64,000 nucleotides of DNA from Microbacterium paraoxydans (GTDB lineage: Bacteria > Actinomycetota > Actinomycetes > Actinomycetales > Microbacteriaceae), in contig NZ_JAGTUK010000003.1 of the NCBI RefSeq assembly GCF_018224615.1, positions 358,339 through 422,338 on the forward strand. Reading direction: 5' to 3'. The stretch's first letter is position 1; each line of letters opens with the position of its first letter. Positions 52,866 to 61,479 of the stretch are shown here, piece after piece. Position numbers and translations under genes: made by a program. The notes under the pieces are model-generated. The model saw only the letters and a list, made by a program, of their open reading frames with translations, had not been told where the DNA came from and did no database searches.

Positions 52866-54608
52866 ATGGACGACAGTGCATTCCGGAGGACGGAGGTCCT
52901 GATCGTCGGCGCGGGGCCAGCGGCGCATGCGTTCCTCCGGCGCTTCCTGCGTGATCCGCGCGACGATGTGCGGATCACGGTCATCGGCGATGAGGCGCGG
53001 TCTCCTTACGATCGCTCCCAGCTGTTCCGCCTGCTGCGCGATCCCGGATCCCAGGAAGCGGACCTGGATCGAGCGGTCTTCCGTGACGATCGGGTGCGTC
53101 TGGAGCGCGATGACCGGGTGCGCAAGATCGAGAGAGCCGCGCGCATCGTTCGCACGCGGTCAGGTCGCGCCTATTCGTATGACCTGCTGATCCTGGCAAC
53201 GGGTTCCCATCCCGTCCGCCCCACCGTCAGTGGTGCCGGCCTCCCCGGGGTGTTCTCCTCTCACTCCGCGGCGGACGCACGAGCGCTCCACGCATACCGA
53301 ACCACTCGGCGAGGGCGTCGAACGCACGTCACCGTCGTCGGGGACGGCGTGGTCGCGTTCGCCGCGGCGCTGGCACTGCATGACAGTGACGTGGAGGTGA
53401 CCGTCGTCCGAGAGCGCGCTGATGAGGCGCGGCTTTCCCGCCCGGCCTCCGAAACGCTCGACCGGCTGCTGCGTGACCGCGGGGTTGCCGTCCGGGCGTC
53501 CGCGCGCGTGACACGCCTCGACGCGAACGAGTCAGGCGCGGTGGGGAGTGTGGAGTTCCACGATGGAACGTTCATCAAGACGGACGCCGTGGTCTTCTCC
53601 CCGGAGCCTCGCGCTCGCGACGAGCTGGCACGGAATGCGGACCTCTCCCTGGCTCCCGGAGGCGGAGTGCTGGTCGATGCCGACGGGCGCACCTCCGACC
53701 CGCGCATCCTCGCGATCGGTGCCGTCGCCGTGGCCGCCGAGGACGCGCATGCCGAGCGTGCCCCCGTACCGGACATCGACGCGGTCACGTCCGCTCGGGT
53801 CTGTGGCGCCGCCGCGACCTCCCAGAAGCAGCTCGGAGCAACGGTGGTGTCCGCCGGTGACATCGAGGTCGCGCAGCTCTCTCATACGTCAGAGCGCGAG
53901 GTGGGCGGCATCGTCGTGGCACTGTCGCGTGGGCGCGGTCTGTTCCACGGCGAACTCGTGCTGTCCAATGACGGTTGTGCCCTTCTCGGGGTCACGCTGA
54001 TCGGGGAGCCGGGGACCTCGATGCCGTTGCTGTCGGCGAGGAACGATGCCGCGAGGGCACGGGCGGCCACGGACCTGCTCCGTGTCGGCCGGGATGCCGA
54101 CGGGTGCGGCCACTCGCTCGTCGAGCTTCTGCGGCGGAAACCGGAGGAGATCACAGACCGGGCGGGCGCGACGCTCACGGACGCTCTCGGCCGGTTCCCG
54201 GAGAGCTCAGGATGCGCCGCCTGCGCGCGCGCGGTCGCCGAGCGATGGGTGGCGCGCGCCGGGGGTCTCCTGGCCGGCGTGCCATGGCCGGTGGGAGCGG
54301 GGGACCGCGCCGCACCACGACCGCTCGCCGTGGAGAACCGGGGCGCCGTGACGGTCAGCGCACCGGAAGAGCTCTCGGGCGCACAACTCATCCACCTCGG
54401 ACGATTGGCGGAGGAACTGGGGGCGTCGGTCTCGCTGGACGGCGGAGGGCGCCGTCTCGAGTTGCGCGGCGTACGAGCCAGCGACGTTCCCCTCGTGCGG
54501 AGCCGCCTGCGCACTGCGGGGCTGGAAGCGATGGCGCAGCCGACGACGCTGCGCTTCGGGGAATCGGACGCCGCGACGGCGAACCGACGCGTGGAGAGCC
54601 CGGCGTGA
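52866..54608 (+). CDS. NirB-like FAD/NAD(P) reductase lacking the siroheme/4Fe-4S catalytic domain
   Basis: A 580-residue protein with the order of a nitrite reductase large subunit up to its catalytic part. The FAD site is VLIVGAGPAA (residues 11-20), LLILATGSHPVRP at 107-119, an NAD site VTVVGDGVVAFAAALAL at 155-171, a NirB-type domain at ~320-400, and a BFD-like region keeping only Cys450/Cys453. A NIR_SIR ferredoxin-like half-domain (~495-555) follows and the protein stops. NirB is normally ~800+ residues; the metal domain is absent, and the usual acidic residue after AIG (residue 286) is Ala. It cannot itself reduce nitrite. The frame is clean, so I do not call it a pseudogene. It is coupled to the downstream HemD-like regulator. 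Confidence 0.75.
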   Translation: MDDSAFRRTEVLIVGAGPAAHAFLRRFLRDPRDDVRITVIGDEARSPYDRSQLFRLLRDPGSQEADLDRAVFRDDRVRLERDDRVRKIERAARIVRTRSGRAYSYDLLILATGSHPVRPTVSGAGLPGVFSSHSAADARALHAYRTTRRGRRTHVTVVGDGVVAFAAALALHDSDVEVTVVRERADEARLSRPASETLDRLLRDRGVAVRASARVTRLDANESGAVGSVEFHDGTFIKTDAVVFSPEPRARDELARNADLSLAPGGGVLVDADGRTSDPRILAIGAVAVAAEDAHAERAPVPDIDAVTSARVCGAAATSQKQLGATVVSAGDIEVAQLSHTSEREVGGIVVALSRGRGLFHGELVLSNDGCALLGVTLIGEPGTSMPLLSARNDAARARAATDLLRVGRDADGCGHSLVELLRRKPEEITDRAGATLTDALGRFPESSGCAACARAVAERWVARAGGLLAGVPWPVGAGDRAAPRPLAVENRGAVTVSAPEELSGAQLIHLGRLAEELGASVSLDGGGRRLELRGVRASDVPLVRSRLRTAGLEAMAQPTTLRFGESDAATANRRVESPA

Positions 54609-55372
54609 GTGCCCCGACACGGATCGGCGAGCCGCTGACTGGGTGCCGCATCGGGATCGCGGACGACCCGGTGCCGTCCGTTCGCGACGTGGCGACCGCC
54701 GATCGCTCCGTCGTCGCCGATGCCGTCGGAACCCTGCTGGATGCGGCCGGGGCCGACGTCGTACGGCTGTCCGCGGTGCGCGGTGATCGTGCGGTACCCG
54801 CCGCGGTGAGGCGGTCGGCGCATCACGTTGCCACCGGGCGGATCGACGCCGTGCTGTTCCTGTCGGCCGACGGCGTGCGCTCCTGGTGGGAGACGGTCGA
54901 GCGGCTCGGGCTCGATGACGCGGTGCGAGACCGGGCGTCCTCGTCGCGGCTTCTGCTTGTCACTCCGAGCTTCGAGGCGGCGAGGCCGCTGGGCGGAGTC
55001 GGACTGCACGCTGCCGTCGCGGAGGGCGCGCTCCCCGAGGAGCTCGTCCGCACGGCGATCGGATTCTTCACGGAGGCCGCTCCTGCGCAGCGGACGGATG
55101 CGGGCGAGCTCGTCGTGCGCAGCGGGGGCGTTCTGCTGGACGACCGCTTCCTGCCTCTCTCGGCCGGAGCGACGGAGCTGCTCGAGGCCCTGTTCCTCGC
55201 AGAAGGGCGAGTGCTCTCCCGAGAGGAGCTCGGCCGGCTGCTGCCCGGCGGGCGTCGGAGCGCCCGAGCGGTCGAGGTGGCGGTGGCGCGACTGCGGGAG
55301 GCGCTGGGGGGTGCGGAGCTGGTGCAGACGGTTGTGAAGCGCGGATACCGCCTGGCTGTCGCCGATCGCTGA
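54605..55372 (+). CDS. HemD-fold domain fused to an OmpR-type winged helix
   Basis: A 255-residue protein. Residues ~1-155 resemble a shortened uroporphyrinogen-III synthase fold (CRIGIADDP start, DAVLFLSADGVRSWWE, LLLVTPSFEAARPL). Residues ~167-254 are a trans_reg_C winged helix (LSAGATELLEALFLAEGRVL, VEVAVARLREAL, VVKRGYRL). Actinobacterial HemD-OmpR fusions are often encoded near nitrite or nitrate genes and are thought to be regulators rather than enzymes. The GTG start overlaps the stop of the NirB-like gene (GTGA). There is no receiver domain, so a small ligand, perhaps a tetrapyrrole, is the likely signal; that is inference. Confidence 0.72.
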   Translation: MSAPTRIGEPLTGCRIGIADDPVPSVRDVATADRSVVADAVGTLLDAAGADVVRLSAVRGDRAVPAAVRRSAHHVATGRIDAVLFLSADGVRSWWETVERLGLDDAVRDRASSSRLLLVTPSFEAARPLGGVGLHAAVAEGALPEELVRTAIGFFTEAAPAQRTDAGELVVRSGGVLLDDRFLPLSAGATELLEALFLAEGRVLSREELGRLLPGGRRSARAVEVAVARLREALGGAELVQTVVKRGYRLAVADR

Positions 55373-55386
55373 CCGGCGGGGCCGCC

Positions 55387-55707
55387 TCAGCCGGCGGGCG
55401 TCTCCGTCGGCGCAGGAGAATCTGCGGGAGCCGGAGACTCGGTGGGTGCCGGGGATTCCGTGGGCGTCGGAGACTCGGAGGGAGTGACCGTCGGGGTCGG
55501 CGTGGGCTCGGGGGCCGTGACCTGCGCATGCACGACCTGGCTGCCGATCGCGGCGACGACGATGAGGCCGCCGACGATGCCCGCGACCGTGTTGTCACGC
55601 CGACGACGACGGATCTGATCCTCGTGCCAGCGGGTGCGCGCGGTGTGCAGTCGTGCGCGTTCCGCCTGGGTGCGCGCCTGTGCCTTCTTGGAACCGCGTG
55701 CGGCCAT
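55387..55707 (-). CDS. Small single-pass membrane protein with Pro/Thr/Ser-rich tail
   Basis: A 106-residue protein. The first ~43 residues are strongly basic (AARGSKKAQARTQAERARL), a membrane helix spans ~45-65 and the external tail is a low-complexity repeat of ESPAPTE-type units. The positive-inside rule puts the N-terminus in the cytoplasm. I do not recognise a family; similar small proteins sit beside rarA in related genomes as far as I remember. I chose the ATG at 55707 because the next one upstream, at 55722, adds only five residues without a better ribosome-binding site. Confidence 0.68.
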   Translation of the reverse strand: MAARGSKKAQARTQAERARLHTARTRWHEDQIRRRRRDNTVAGIVGGLIVVAAIGSQVVHAQVTAPEPTPTPTVTPSESPTPTESPAPTESPAPADSPAPTETPAG

Positions 55708-55805
55708 GCCCAACCTCTCCATCCCGACGCCCGTCCGCGGCGTCGCCTGAGAGCCTACCGTCGCGTGCGCAGAGCTCCGGTCGCCGCGGTGTCGGTGCTC
55801 GCCGT

Positions 55806-55811
55806 TAGCCT
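55806..55811 (+). promoter_or_regulatory. -10 element of a leaderless rarA promoter
   Basis: TAGCCT, then GGAGGG, then the GTG start: 6-nt spacing. GGAGGG resembles a Shine-Dalgarno site, but with zero spacing to the GTG it could not work as one. Confidence 0.5.
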
Positions 55812-55817
55812 GGAGGG

Positions 55818-57179
55818 GTGACTTCTCCTGCCGCGCTGCTCTCCGGGCAGACGCCTCTCGCCGTGCGCATGCGCCCGGTCTCGCTCGACGAGGTCGCGGG
55901 GCAGCGTCACCTCCTGCGGGCGGGCTCTCCCATCGTGGCTCTCGCCGATCCTGAGGCGACGGCGCCCGGGGCGGTGTCGATCATCCTGTGGGGTCCGCCC
56001 GGCACCGGGAAGACCACGCTGGCGCAGGCGATCGCGCGCTCGTCGGGTCGCCGGTTCGTGGAGCTGTCGGCGATCACGGCCGGGGTGAAGGACGTACGCG
56101 AGGTGATGCAGGAGGCGATCACGCAGCGCGACCTGTACGGGCAGACGACCATCCTGTTCCTCGACGAGATCCACCGTTTCACGAAGGCGCAGCAGGATGC
56201 GCTGCTGCCGGGCGTGGAGAACGGCTGGGTCATCCTCATCGCCGCCACCACCGAGAACCCGTCTTTCTCCGTGATCTCGCCGCTGCTGTCGCGGTCGCTG
56301 CTGCTCACGCTGCAGCCGCTCACCGACGACGACATCGGGCTGCTGGTCGACCGCGCGGTGACCGATGCGCGCGGGCTCAAGGGTGCCGTGGTGCTCGATG
56401 ACGACGCGCGGACGGCCCTGGTGCGGCTGGCTTCCGGTGATGCGCGGCGTGCACTCACGGGACTCGAGGCGGCGGCCGCCGTTGCTTTGTCCCACGCCGC
56501 GGACGCCGGGGGAGAGGCCGACGCCGTCCCGCGGGGCGGGGTTCCGGCGGTGACGGCCGACGACGTCGCTCAGGCGGTCGACAAGGCGCTGCTGCGTTAC
56601 GACCGGCAGGGCGACGAGCACTACGACGTGATCAGCGCGTTCATCAAGTCGATCCGAGGCTCCGACCCCGACGCCGCGCTGCACTATCTGGCGCGCATGA
56701 TCGAAGCGGGGGAGGACCCGCGCTTCATCGCCCGGCGTCTGGTGATCTCGGCCTCCGAAGACGTGGGGCTCGCCGACCCGCAGGCCCTCGGCATCGCGGT
56801 GGCCGCGGCGGACGCGGTCGCTTTCATCGGCATGCCGGAGGGGCGCATCCCCCTCGCCGAAGCGACCGTTTACCTGGCCACCACCGCGAAGTCGAACGCC
56901 GCGTACGTCGGGATCGATGCCGCGATCGCGGACATCCGCGCGGGCGGCTTCGGACGGGTGCCGCTCCACCTTCGTGACGCGCACTACCCGGGGGCGAAGC
57001 GCCTTGGACACGGACGCGGCTACGTGTACTCGCACGACAGCGAGTACGGGATCGTGCCGCAGCAGTATCTTCCCGACGAGTTGGACGGCCGCCGATACTA
57101 CGAGCCGAAGAACCTCGGCGCGGAGCGCGACATCGGCGCGCGGCTGGAGCGCATCCGGCGGATCCTCGGCGACCGCTGA
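55818..57179 (+). CDS. rarA: Replication-associated recombination protein A (MgsA/RarA)
   Basis: A 453-residue AAA+ ATPase of the RarA/WRNIP1 group, related to clamp loaders and acting at stalled forks. Walker A is [11 protein letters not shown] (~residue 58), Walker [10 protein letters not shown], sensor 1 [10 protein letters not shown], and [10 protein letters not shown] contains the arginine finger. The C-terminal tetramerisation domain has the conserved [17 protein letters not shown] and VYSHDSEYG. Length is typical. The GTG start looks leaderless. Confidence 0.95.
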   Translation: MTSPAALLSGQTPLAVRMRPVSLDEVAGQRHLLRAGSPIVALADPEATAPGAVSIILWGPPGTGKTTLAQAIARSSGRRFVELSAITAGVKDVREVMQEAITQRDLYGQTTILFLDEIHRFTKAQQDALLPGVENGWVILIAATTENPSFSVISPLLSRSLLLTLQPLTDDDIGLLVDRAVTDARGLKGAVVLDDDARTALVRLASGDARRALTGLEAAAAVALSHAADAGGEADAVPRGGVPAVTADDVAQAVDKALLRYDRQGDEHYDVISAFIKSIRGSDPDAALHYLARMIEAGEDPRFIARRLVISASEDVGLADPQALGIAVAAADAVAFIGMPEGRIPLAEATVYLATTAKSNAAYVGIDAAIADIRAGGFGRVPLHLRDAHYPGAKRLGHGRGYVYSHDSEYGIVPQQYLPDELDGRRYYEPKNLGAERDIGARLERIRRILGDR

Positions 57180-57210
57180 GCAGCCGGTCGGTCGGCGCGG
57201 GCGCGTCTGT

Positions 57211-57360
57211 TAGACTTGAGCGGCTCGAAACCGTGTTTTCGGGCATCTCCTCGTTCACACCACACCTCGACGGCGCCCCGGCGTGCGCTCCGAGGAAGAA
57301 CGCGGGTGATACGTCCGTCGGACGTGAAATCCACGTCCACGTCATCGGAAGGATAACTTC
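57211..57360 (+). promoter_or_regulatory. rpsD promoter and long 5' leader
   Basis: TAGACT at 57211-57216 is a good -10, giving a leader of about 138 nt before the rpsD GTG, the longest leader I infer in the window. It contains a perfect ACGTCC/GGACGT hairpin (57311-57325) about 35 nt before the start codon. S4 autoregulates translation through mRNA leaders in E. coli and Bacillus; an equivalent role here is inferred. Confidence 0.5.
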
Positions 57361-57990
57361 GTGGTCACGAAGTCCCAGGACCGCCGCAAGGTGCGTCTCA
57401 GCCGCGCCCTCGGCGTGGCACTCACCCCCAAGGCCGCCCGCTACCTCGAGAAGCGTCCCTACGCTCCGGGCGAGCACGGCCGCACGAAGCGCAAGGCTGA
57501 CAGCGACTACGCCGTCCGTCTGCGTGAGAAGCAGCGTCTGCGCGAGCAGTACGGCATCCGCGAGAAGCAGCTGCGTATCGCGTTCAACGAGGCGCGCCGT
57601 CAGGATGGCCTGACCGGTGAGAACCTCGTCGAGCTCCTCGAGATGCGTCTCGACGCCCTCGTGCTGCGTTCGGGCTTCGCCCGCACCACGGCGCAGGCGC
57701 GTCAGCTCGTCGTGCACCGTCACATCCTCGTCGACGGCCAGCTCGTCGACCGCCCGTCGTTCCGCGTGAAGCCGGGCCAGCTCATCCACGTCAAGCCCAA
57801 GAGCGAGGGCCTCGAGCCCTTCCAGGTGGCAGCCGCCGGCGGTCACGCCGAGGTGCTTCCCCCGGTCCCGGGCTACCTCGAGGTCGAGCTCGACAAGCTC
57901 CAGGCCCGTCTGGTCCGCCGTCCGAAGCGCGCCGAGGTCCCCGTGACCTGTGAAGTGCAGCTCGTCGTCGAGTACTACGCGGCTCGCTGA
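57361..57990 (+). CDS. rpsD: 30S ribosomal protein S4
   Basis: A 209-residue S4, a primary 16S rRNA-binding protein involved in 30S assembly and decoding fidelity. The N-terminal KRPYAPGEHG and the S4 RNA-binding domain from ~residue 97 (MRLDALVLRSGFARTTAQARQLVVHRHILVDG) are clear. The N-terminal zinc cysteines are absent, so it is the C-minus form. The gene is separate from the main ribosomal operon and lies between rarA and alaS. GTG start with GGAAGGAT upstream. Confidence 0.96.
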   Translation: MVTKSQDRRKVRLSRALGVALTPKAARYLEKRPYAPGEHGRTKRKADSDYAVRLREKQRLREQYGIREKQLRIAFNEARRQDGLTGENLVELLEMRLDALVLRSGFARTTAQARQLVVHRHILVDGQLVDRPSFRVKPGQLIHVKPKSEGLEPFQVAAAGGHAEVLPPVPGYLEVELDKLQARLVRRPKRAEVPVTCEVQLVVEYYAAR

Positions 57991-58010
57991 TCCAGCGATC
58001 GAGCAACAGG

Positions 58011-58042
58011 CAGGAGGCGTCGGGGATTCCCGACGCCTCCTG
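58011..58042 (+). terminator. Long perfect hairpin after rpsD
   Basis: A 14-bp perfect stem (58011-58024 with 58029-58042) with a GATT loop follows the rpsD stop by 20 nt. The sequence after it, TCGTTT, is a short imperfect T-tract. Confidence 0.75.
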
Positions 58043-58102
58043 TCGTTTCCGCCTACGATGGAGAGACCGCGCCTTTCGCGGCTCTCAGGCAAGGATGACG
58101 AC

Positions 58103-58291
58103 ATGAAGAACGTGCTGTGGTTCCTGATCGGCGTGATCGGCGGCTTCGTCGCGGCTCACTTCATGAACAAGGACCCCCGCGGCCACGACATCCTCGCCGA
58201 CGTCGACGCCCGCATCAACGGCTTCACCGCGGCCCTCAGCGACGCGTATCGCGCGCAGGAGGCGCGGCTCACCGAGCCGGGCGACAACTGA
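58103..58291 (+). CDS. Small membrane-anchored hypothetical protein
   Basis: A 62-residue protein with an N-terminal membrane helix (NVLWFLIGVIGGFVAAHF, residues 3-20) followed by a soluble amphipathic helix (DARINGFTAALSDAYRAQEA). It lies between rpsD and alaS, with its own TACGAT -10 at 58054-58059, and is 55 bp before alaS in the same direction. Small proteins in this place are common in Microbacteriaceae as far as I recall, but I know no function. Confidence 0.72.
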   Translation: MKNVLWFLIGVIGGFVAAHFMNKDPRGHDILADVDARINGFTAALSDAYRAQEARLTEPGDN

Positions 58292-58346
58292 ACCACCGCA
58301 GCCGCGCCTCGACGCGCTCCCTCACGCAAGGACATCCGGGACCCCT

Positions 58347-61007
58347 ATGAACACTGCGGAAATCGCGCAGCGCTACCTCTCCTACTTCGAGAAGAACGAC
58401 CACCTCATCGTCCCCTCGGCCTCCCTCGTCAGCGACGACCCTTCGCTGCTGTTCACGGTCGCCGGCATGGTCCCGATGATCCCGTACCTGACGGGTGTCG
58501 TCCCCGCTCCGCATCCGCGCATCGCTGATCTGCAGAAGTGCATCCGCACCAACGACATCGAGGAGGTGGGCCGGACGGCTCGTCACGGCACCTTCTTCCA
58601 GATGCTCGGCAACTGGTCCTTCGGCGACTACTTCAAGGAAGGCGCGATCCGCTACGCCTGGGAGCTGCTCACGAGCTCGGAGGCCGACGGAGGGCTCGGG
58701 TTCGACGAGAAGGACCTGTGGGTCACGGTCTACGAGACCGATGACGAGGCCGAGGCGATCTGGCGCGACATCATCGGCCTGAAGCCGGAGCGCATCCAGC
58801 GCCTCGGTCGTGCCGACAACTACTGGAACACCGGCCAGCCGGGACCGGGCGGACCGGACTCGGAGATCTTCTTCGACCGCGGCCCCGCCTACGGCAAGGA
58901 CGGTGGCCCGGCGGTCGACGACGGGCGGTTCCTGGAGATCTGGAACCTCGTGTTCATGCAGGACTTCCTCGAGAACATCCGCAGCAAGACGGAGTTCGAC
59001 ATCGTCGGCGAGCTCCCGATGAAGAACATCGACACCGGCATGGGGCTGGAGCGCGTCGCGTTCCTCAAGCAGGGTGTCGAGAACATGTACGAGATCGACC
59101 AGGTGCGTCCGGTACTCGATCGTGCCGTCGAGCTGTCCGGTCGTCGTTACGGTGCGGCGCACGAGGACGACGTGCGCTTCCGCGTGATCGCCGATCACGT
59201 GCGCTCCTCGCTCATGCTGCTCTCCGACGGCGTGCGCCCGTCGAACGAGGGCCGCGGCTACATCCTCCGTCGCCTGATGCGTCGGACGGTGCGGGCGATG
59301 CGGCTGCTGGGTGTCGACGAGCCGGCGTTCCCCGAGCTGTTCTCGGCATCGCGGGACGCGATGAAGTCGGCGTATCCGGAGCTGGAGCGCGACTGGTCGG
59401 TGCTGTCCTCTGCTGCTTTCGCGGAGGAGGAGACGTTCCGGCGCACGCTCGCGCAGGGGTCCACCATCCTCGACCTCGCCGTTGACGATGCGAAGAAGCG
59501 CGGCGAGAAGACGCTGAGCGGTTCCGAGGCCTTCTTGCTCCACGACACCTACGGCTTCCCGATCGACCTCACTCTGGAGGTGGCCGAAGAGGCGGGGCTC
59601 AACGTGGACCGCGCGGCCTTCGACGCTCTCATGCAGGAGCAGCGTCAGCGCGCCAAGGACGATGCCCGCAACCGTAAGCGACAGCTCGCCGATGTCTCCG
59701 TGTACCGCGAGCTGCGTTCGCTGGGCGAGACCGGATTCGATGGCTACACGGCGCTGGAGGTCGAGTCGCGCGTGCTCGGGATCCTTGTGGACGGGGTTTC
59801 CGTGCGCAGCGCCGCGGAAGGGCAGATCGCGGAGGTCGTGCTCGCCGAGACGACCCTCTACGCGGAGTCCGGCGGACAGGTGGCCGACAAGGGAACGATC
59901 GTGGGCCCTGGCTACGAGCTCGAGGTTCTCGACGTGCAGCGACCTGTTCCCGGCCTGATCAGCCACACGGTCGAGGTGACCCGGGGGAGTGTCGCGGTCG
60001 ACGACGCCGCGACGACCATCGTGGACGCCGCCAACCGTCGCGCTGCGCGGCAGGCGCACTCCGCCACGCACCTCGTCCACGCCGCGCTGCGGGACACGCT
60101 CGGCCCCACGGCCACGCAGTCCGGCTCGCTCAATCGCGCAGGCTACATGCGCTTCGACTTCGCCTGGTCTCAGGCCCTGTCGGCGGACACGCGATCGGAG
60201 ATCGAGGAGATCACCAACCGCGCCGTGCAGGACGCCCTGGAAGTCACGACGCGCATCGTGACCCTCGACGAGGCCAAGGAAGCCGGGGCCATGGCCCTGT
60301 TCGGCGAGAAGTACGGCGACGTGGTGCGCATGGTCGACATCGGCGGCCCGTGGTCGCGCGAGCTGTGCGCGGGCACGCACGTGTCGTCGAGCGCGGAGAT
60401 CGGCCTCGTCAGCGTCGTCGGCGAGTCGTCTGTCGGCGCGTCGAACCGTCGTATCGAGGCTCTGGTGGGTGCCGATGCGTTCCGGGAGCTGGCGGCGGAG
60501 CGGGCGCTGGTGTCGCAGCTCACCGCGTCCCTCAAGACGCCGCGCGAGCAGTTGCCCGAGCGCATCGCCGATCTCGCCGCGAGCCTCAAGGCCGCGGAGA
60601 AGCGCATCGCCCAGTTCGAGGCCAAGGAGCGTGCCGGACAGATCCCTGCGATCGCGGAGGCCGCGGCGCGCGTCGGTGCGTTCCGTCTGGCCGCGCAGTC
60701 GCTCGGCGAGGTGGCCTCGGCGGACGACGTCCGCGACCTGGTGAACGGCGTTCGCGAGCGTCTGGGGTCCGAACCGGCCGTCGTGGCGCTCGGCGCGGTG
60801 GTCAACGGCCGGCCGGTCGTCGTCGTCGCGACCAACGACGCCGCTCGTGCCGAGGGTGCGAAGGCAGGAGCGCTCGCGAAGCGCGCGGCCGGGGTGCTCG
60901 GCGGTGGCGGTGGCGGACGGGATGACCTGGCTCAGGGCGGCGGTACCGACAGTGCCGCGCTGCCGACCGCGCTGGAGGCCGTCTCGCAGGAGCTTCGCGG
61001 CGCGTGA
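58347..61007 (+). CDS. alaS: Alanine--tRNA ligase
   Basis: An 886-residue class II synthetase charging tRNA-Ala. The catalytic core shows TARHGTFFQMLGNWSFGDYF (motif 2 region) and GRGYILRRLMRRTVR (motif 3). The editing domain has HSATHLVHAAL (HxxxH) and, further on, CAGTHVSSS (CxxxH), so the zinc editing site is complete. The C-terminal C-Ala domain ends in GGGGGGRDDLAQGGG. It overlaps ruvX by 4 nt and starts the alaS-ruvX-mltG-aroE-aroC run. Confidence 0.96.
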   Translation: MNTAEIAQRYLSYFEKNDHLIVPSASLVSDDPSLLFTVAGMVPMIPYLTGVVPAPHPRIADLQKCIRTNDIEEVGRTARHGTFFQMLGNWSFGDYFKEGAIRYAWELLTSSEADGGLGFDEKDLWVTVYETDDEAEAIWRDIIGLKPERIQRLGRADNYWNTGQPGPGGPDSEIFFDRGPAYGKDGGPAVDDGRFLEIWNLVFMQDFLENIRSKTEFDIVGELPMKNIDTGMGLERVAFLKQGVENMYEIDQVRPVLDRAVELSGRRYGAAHEDDVRFRVIADHVRSSLMLLSDGVRPSNEGRGYILRRLMRRTVRAMRLLGVDEPAFPELFSASRDAMKSAYPELERDWSVLSSAAFAEEETFRRTLAQGSTILDLAVDDAKKRGEKTLSGSEAFLLHDTYGFPIDLTLEVAEEAGLNVDRAAFDALMQEQRQRAKDDARNRKRQLADVSVYRELRSLGETGFDGYTALEVESRVLGILVDGVSVRSAAEGQIAEVVLAETTLYAESGGQVADKGTIVGPGYELEVLDVQRPVPGLISHTVEVTRGSVAVDDAATTIVDAANRRAARQAHSATHLVHAALRDTLGPTATQSGSLNRAGYMRFDFAWSQALSADTRSEIEEITNRAVQDALEVTTRIVTLDEAKEAGAMALFGEKYGDVVRMVDIGGPWSRELCAGTHVSSSAEIGLVSVVGESSVGASNRRIEALVGADAFRELAAERALVSQLTASLKTPREQLPERIADLAASLKAAEKRIAQFEAKERAGQIPAIAEAAARVGAFRLAAQSLGEVASADDVRDLVNGVRERLGSEPAVVALGAVVNGRPVVVVATNDAARAEGAKAGALAKRAAGVLGGGGGGRDDLAQGGGTDSAALPTALEAVSQELRGA

Positions 61008-61477
61008 CCGGGTTCCGTCGCGGGGTGCGGCTGGGCGTCGACGTGGGGCGGGCCAGGGTGGGTGTGGCACGGTGCGATCCGGACGGCATGCTGGCGGTGC
61101 CCGTGGAAACCGTGCCGCGCGATGACGCCTCGATCGCCCGGCTCGTGGCGATCGCCGGCGAGTACGACCCTCTGGAGTTCGTGGTCGGTCTTCCGGTCAA
61201 CCTCCAGGGGGCGGACACCCCGTCGACGGTGGATGCGCGTGAGTTCGCGGCGGCGCTGCAGCGGGAGAGCGGTGTGCCCGTGCGGTTGATCGACGAGCGC
61301 CTGAGCACGGTGTCGGCACACGCGGCATTGCGGATTTCCGGGCGTTCACAGAAGAACTCTCGTAGCATTGTGGATCAGGTCGCCGCGGTGGTTCTGCTGC
61401 AGCAGGCGATCGATACGGAGAAGAGCACCGGAAACCCGGCCGGTGCGCCGGTCCCCGTCGATGAGGAGCCCGCCTGA
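61004..61477 (+). CDS. ruvX: Putative pre-16S rRNA nuclease/Holliday junction resolvase YqgF
   Basis: A 157-residue RNase H-fold protein. It shows RLGVDVGRARVGVARCDPDG at the start, EFVVGLPVNLQG around residue 60 and LIDERLSTVSA with a C-terminal IVDQVAAVVLLQ, which holds the last acidic residue. YqgF is required for 5' maturation of 16S rRNA in E. coli and was first proposed as a resolvase. The GTG start is in the alaS overlap; mltG begins 2 nt after its stop. Confidence 0.93.
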   Translation: MTGFRRGVRLGVDVGRARVGVARCDPDGMLAVPVETVPRDDASIARLVAIAGEYDPLEFVVGLPVNLQGADTPSTVDAREFAAALQRESGVPVRLIDERLSTVSAHAALRISGRSQKNSRSIVDQVAAVVLLQQAIDTEKSTGNPAGAPVPVDEEPA

Positions 61478-61479
61478 TC

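Noticed and set aside
52866..54608. Calling the NirB-like gene a pseudogene
   Set aside because: The frame is intact over 580 codons with a ribosome-binding site, regulatory box and coupled downstream gene; only the domain is missing, so I list it as a CDS.
55387..55520. Short repeats in the tail of the small membrane protein as a CRISPR or satellite
   Set aside because: They are in-frame Pro/Thr/Ser codon repeats within one gene, without spacer structure.
55812..55817. GGAGGG before rarA as a normal Shine-Dalgarno site
   Set aside because: It directly abuts the GTG with no spacer, so it cannot function that way; the leaderless reading fits better.
58269..61070. 933-codon minus-strand frame opposite alaS
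   Set aside because: Shadow of alaS, low-complexity composition and no family motif.
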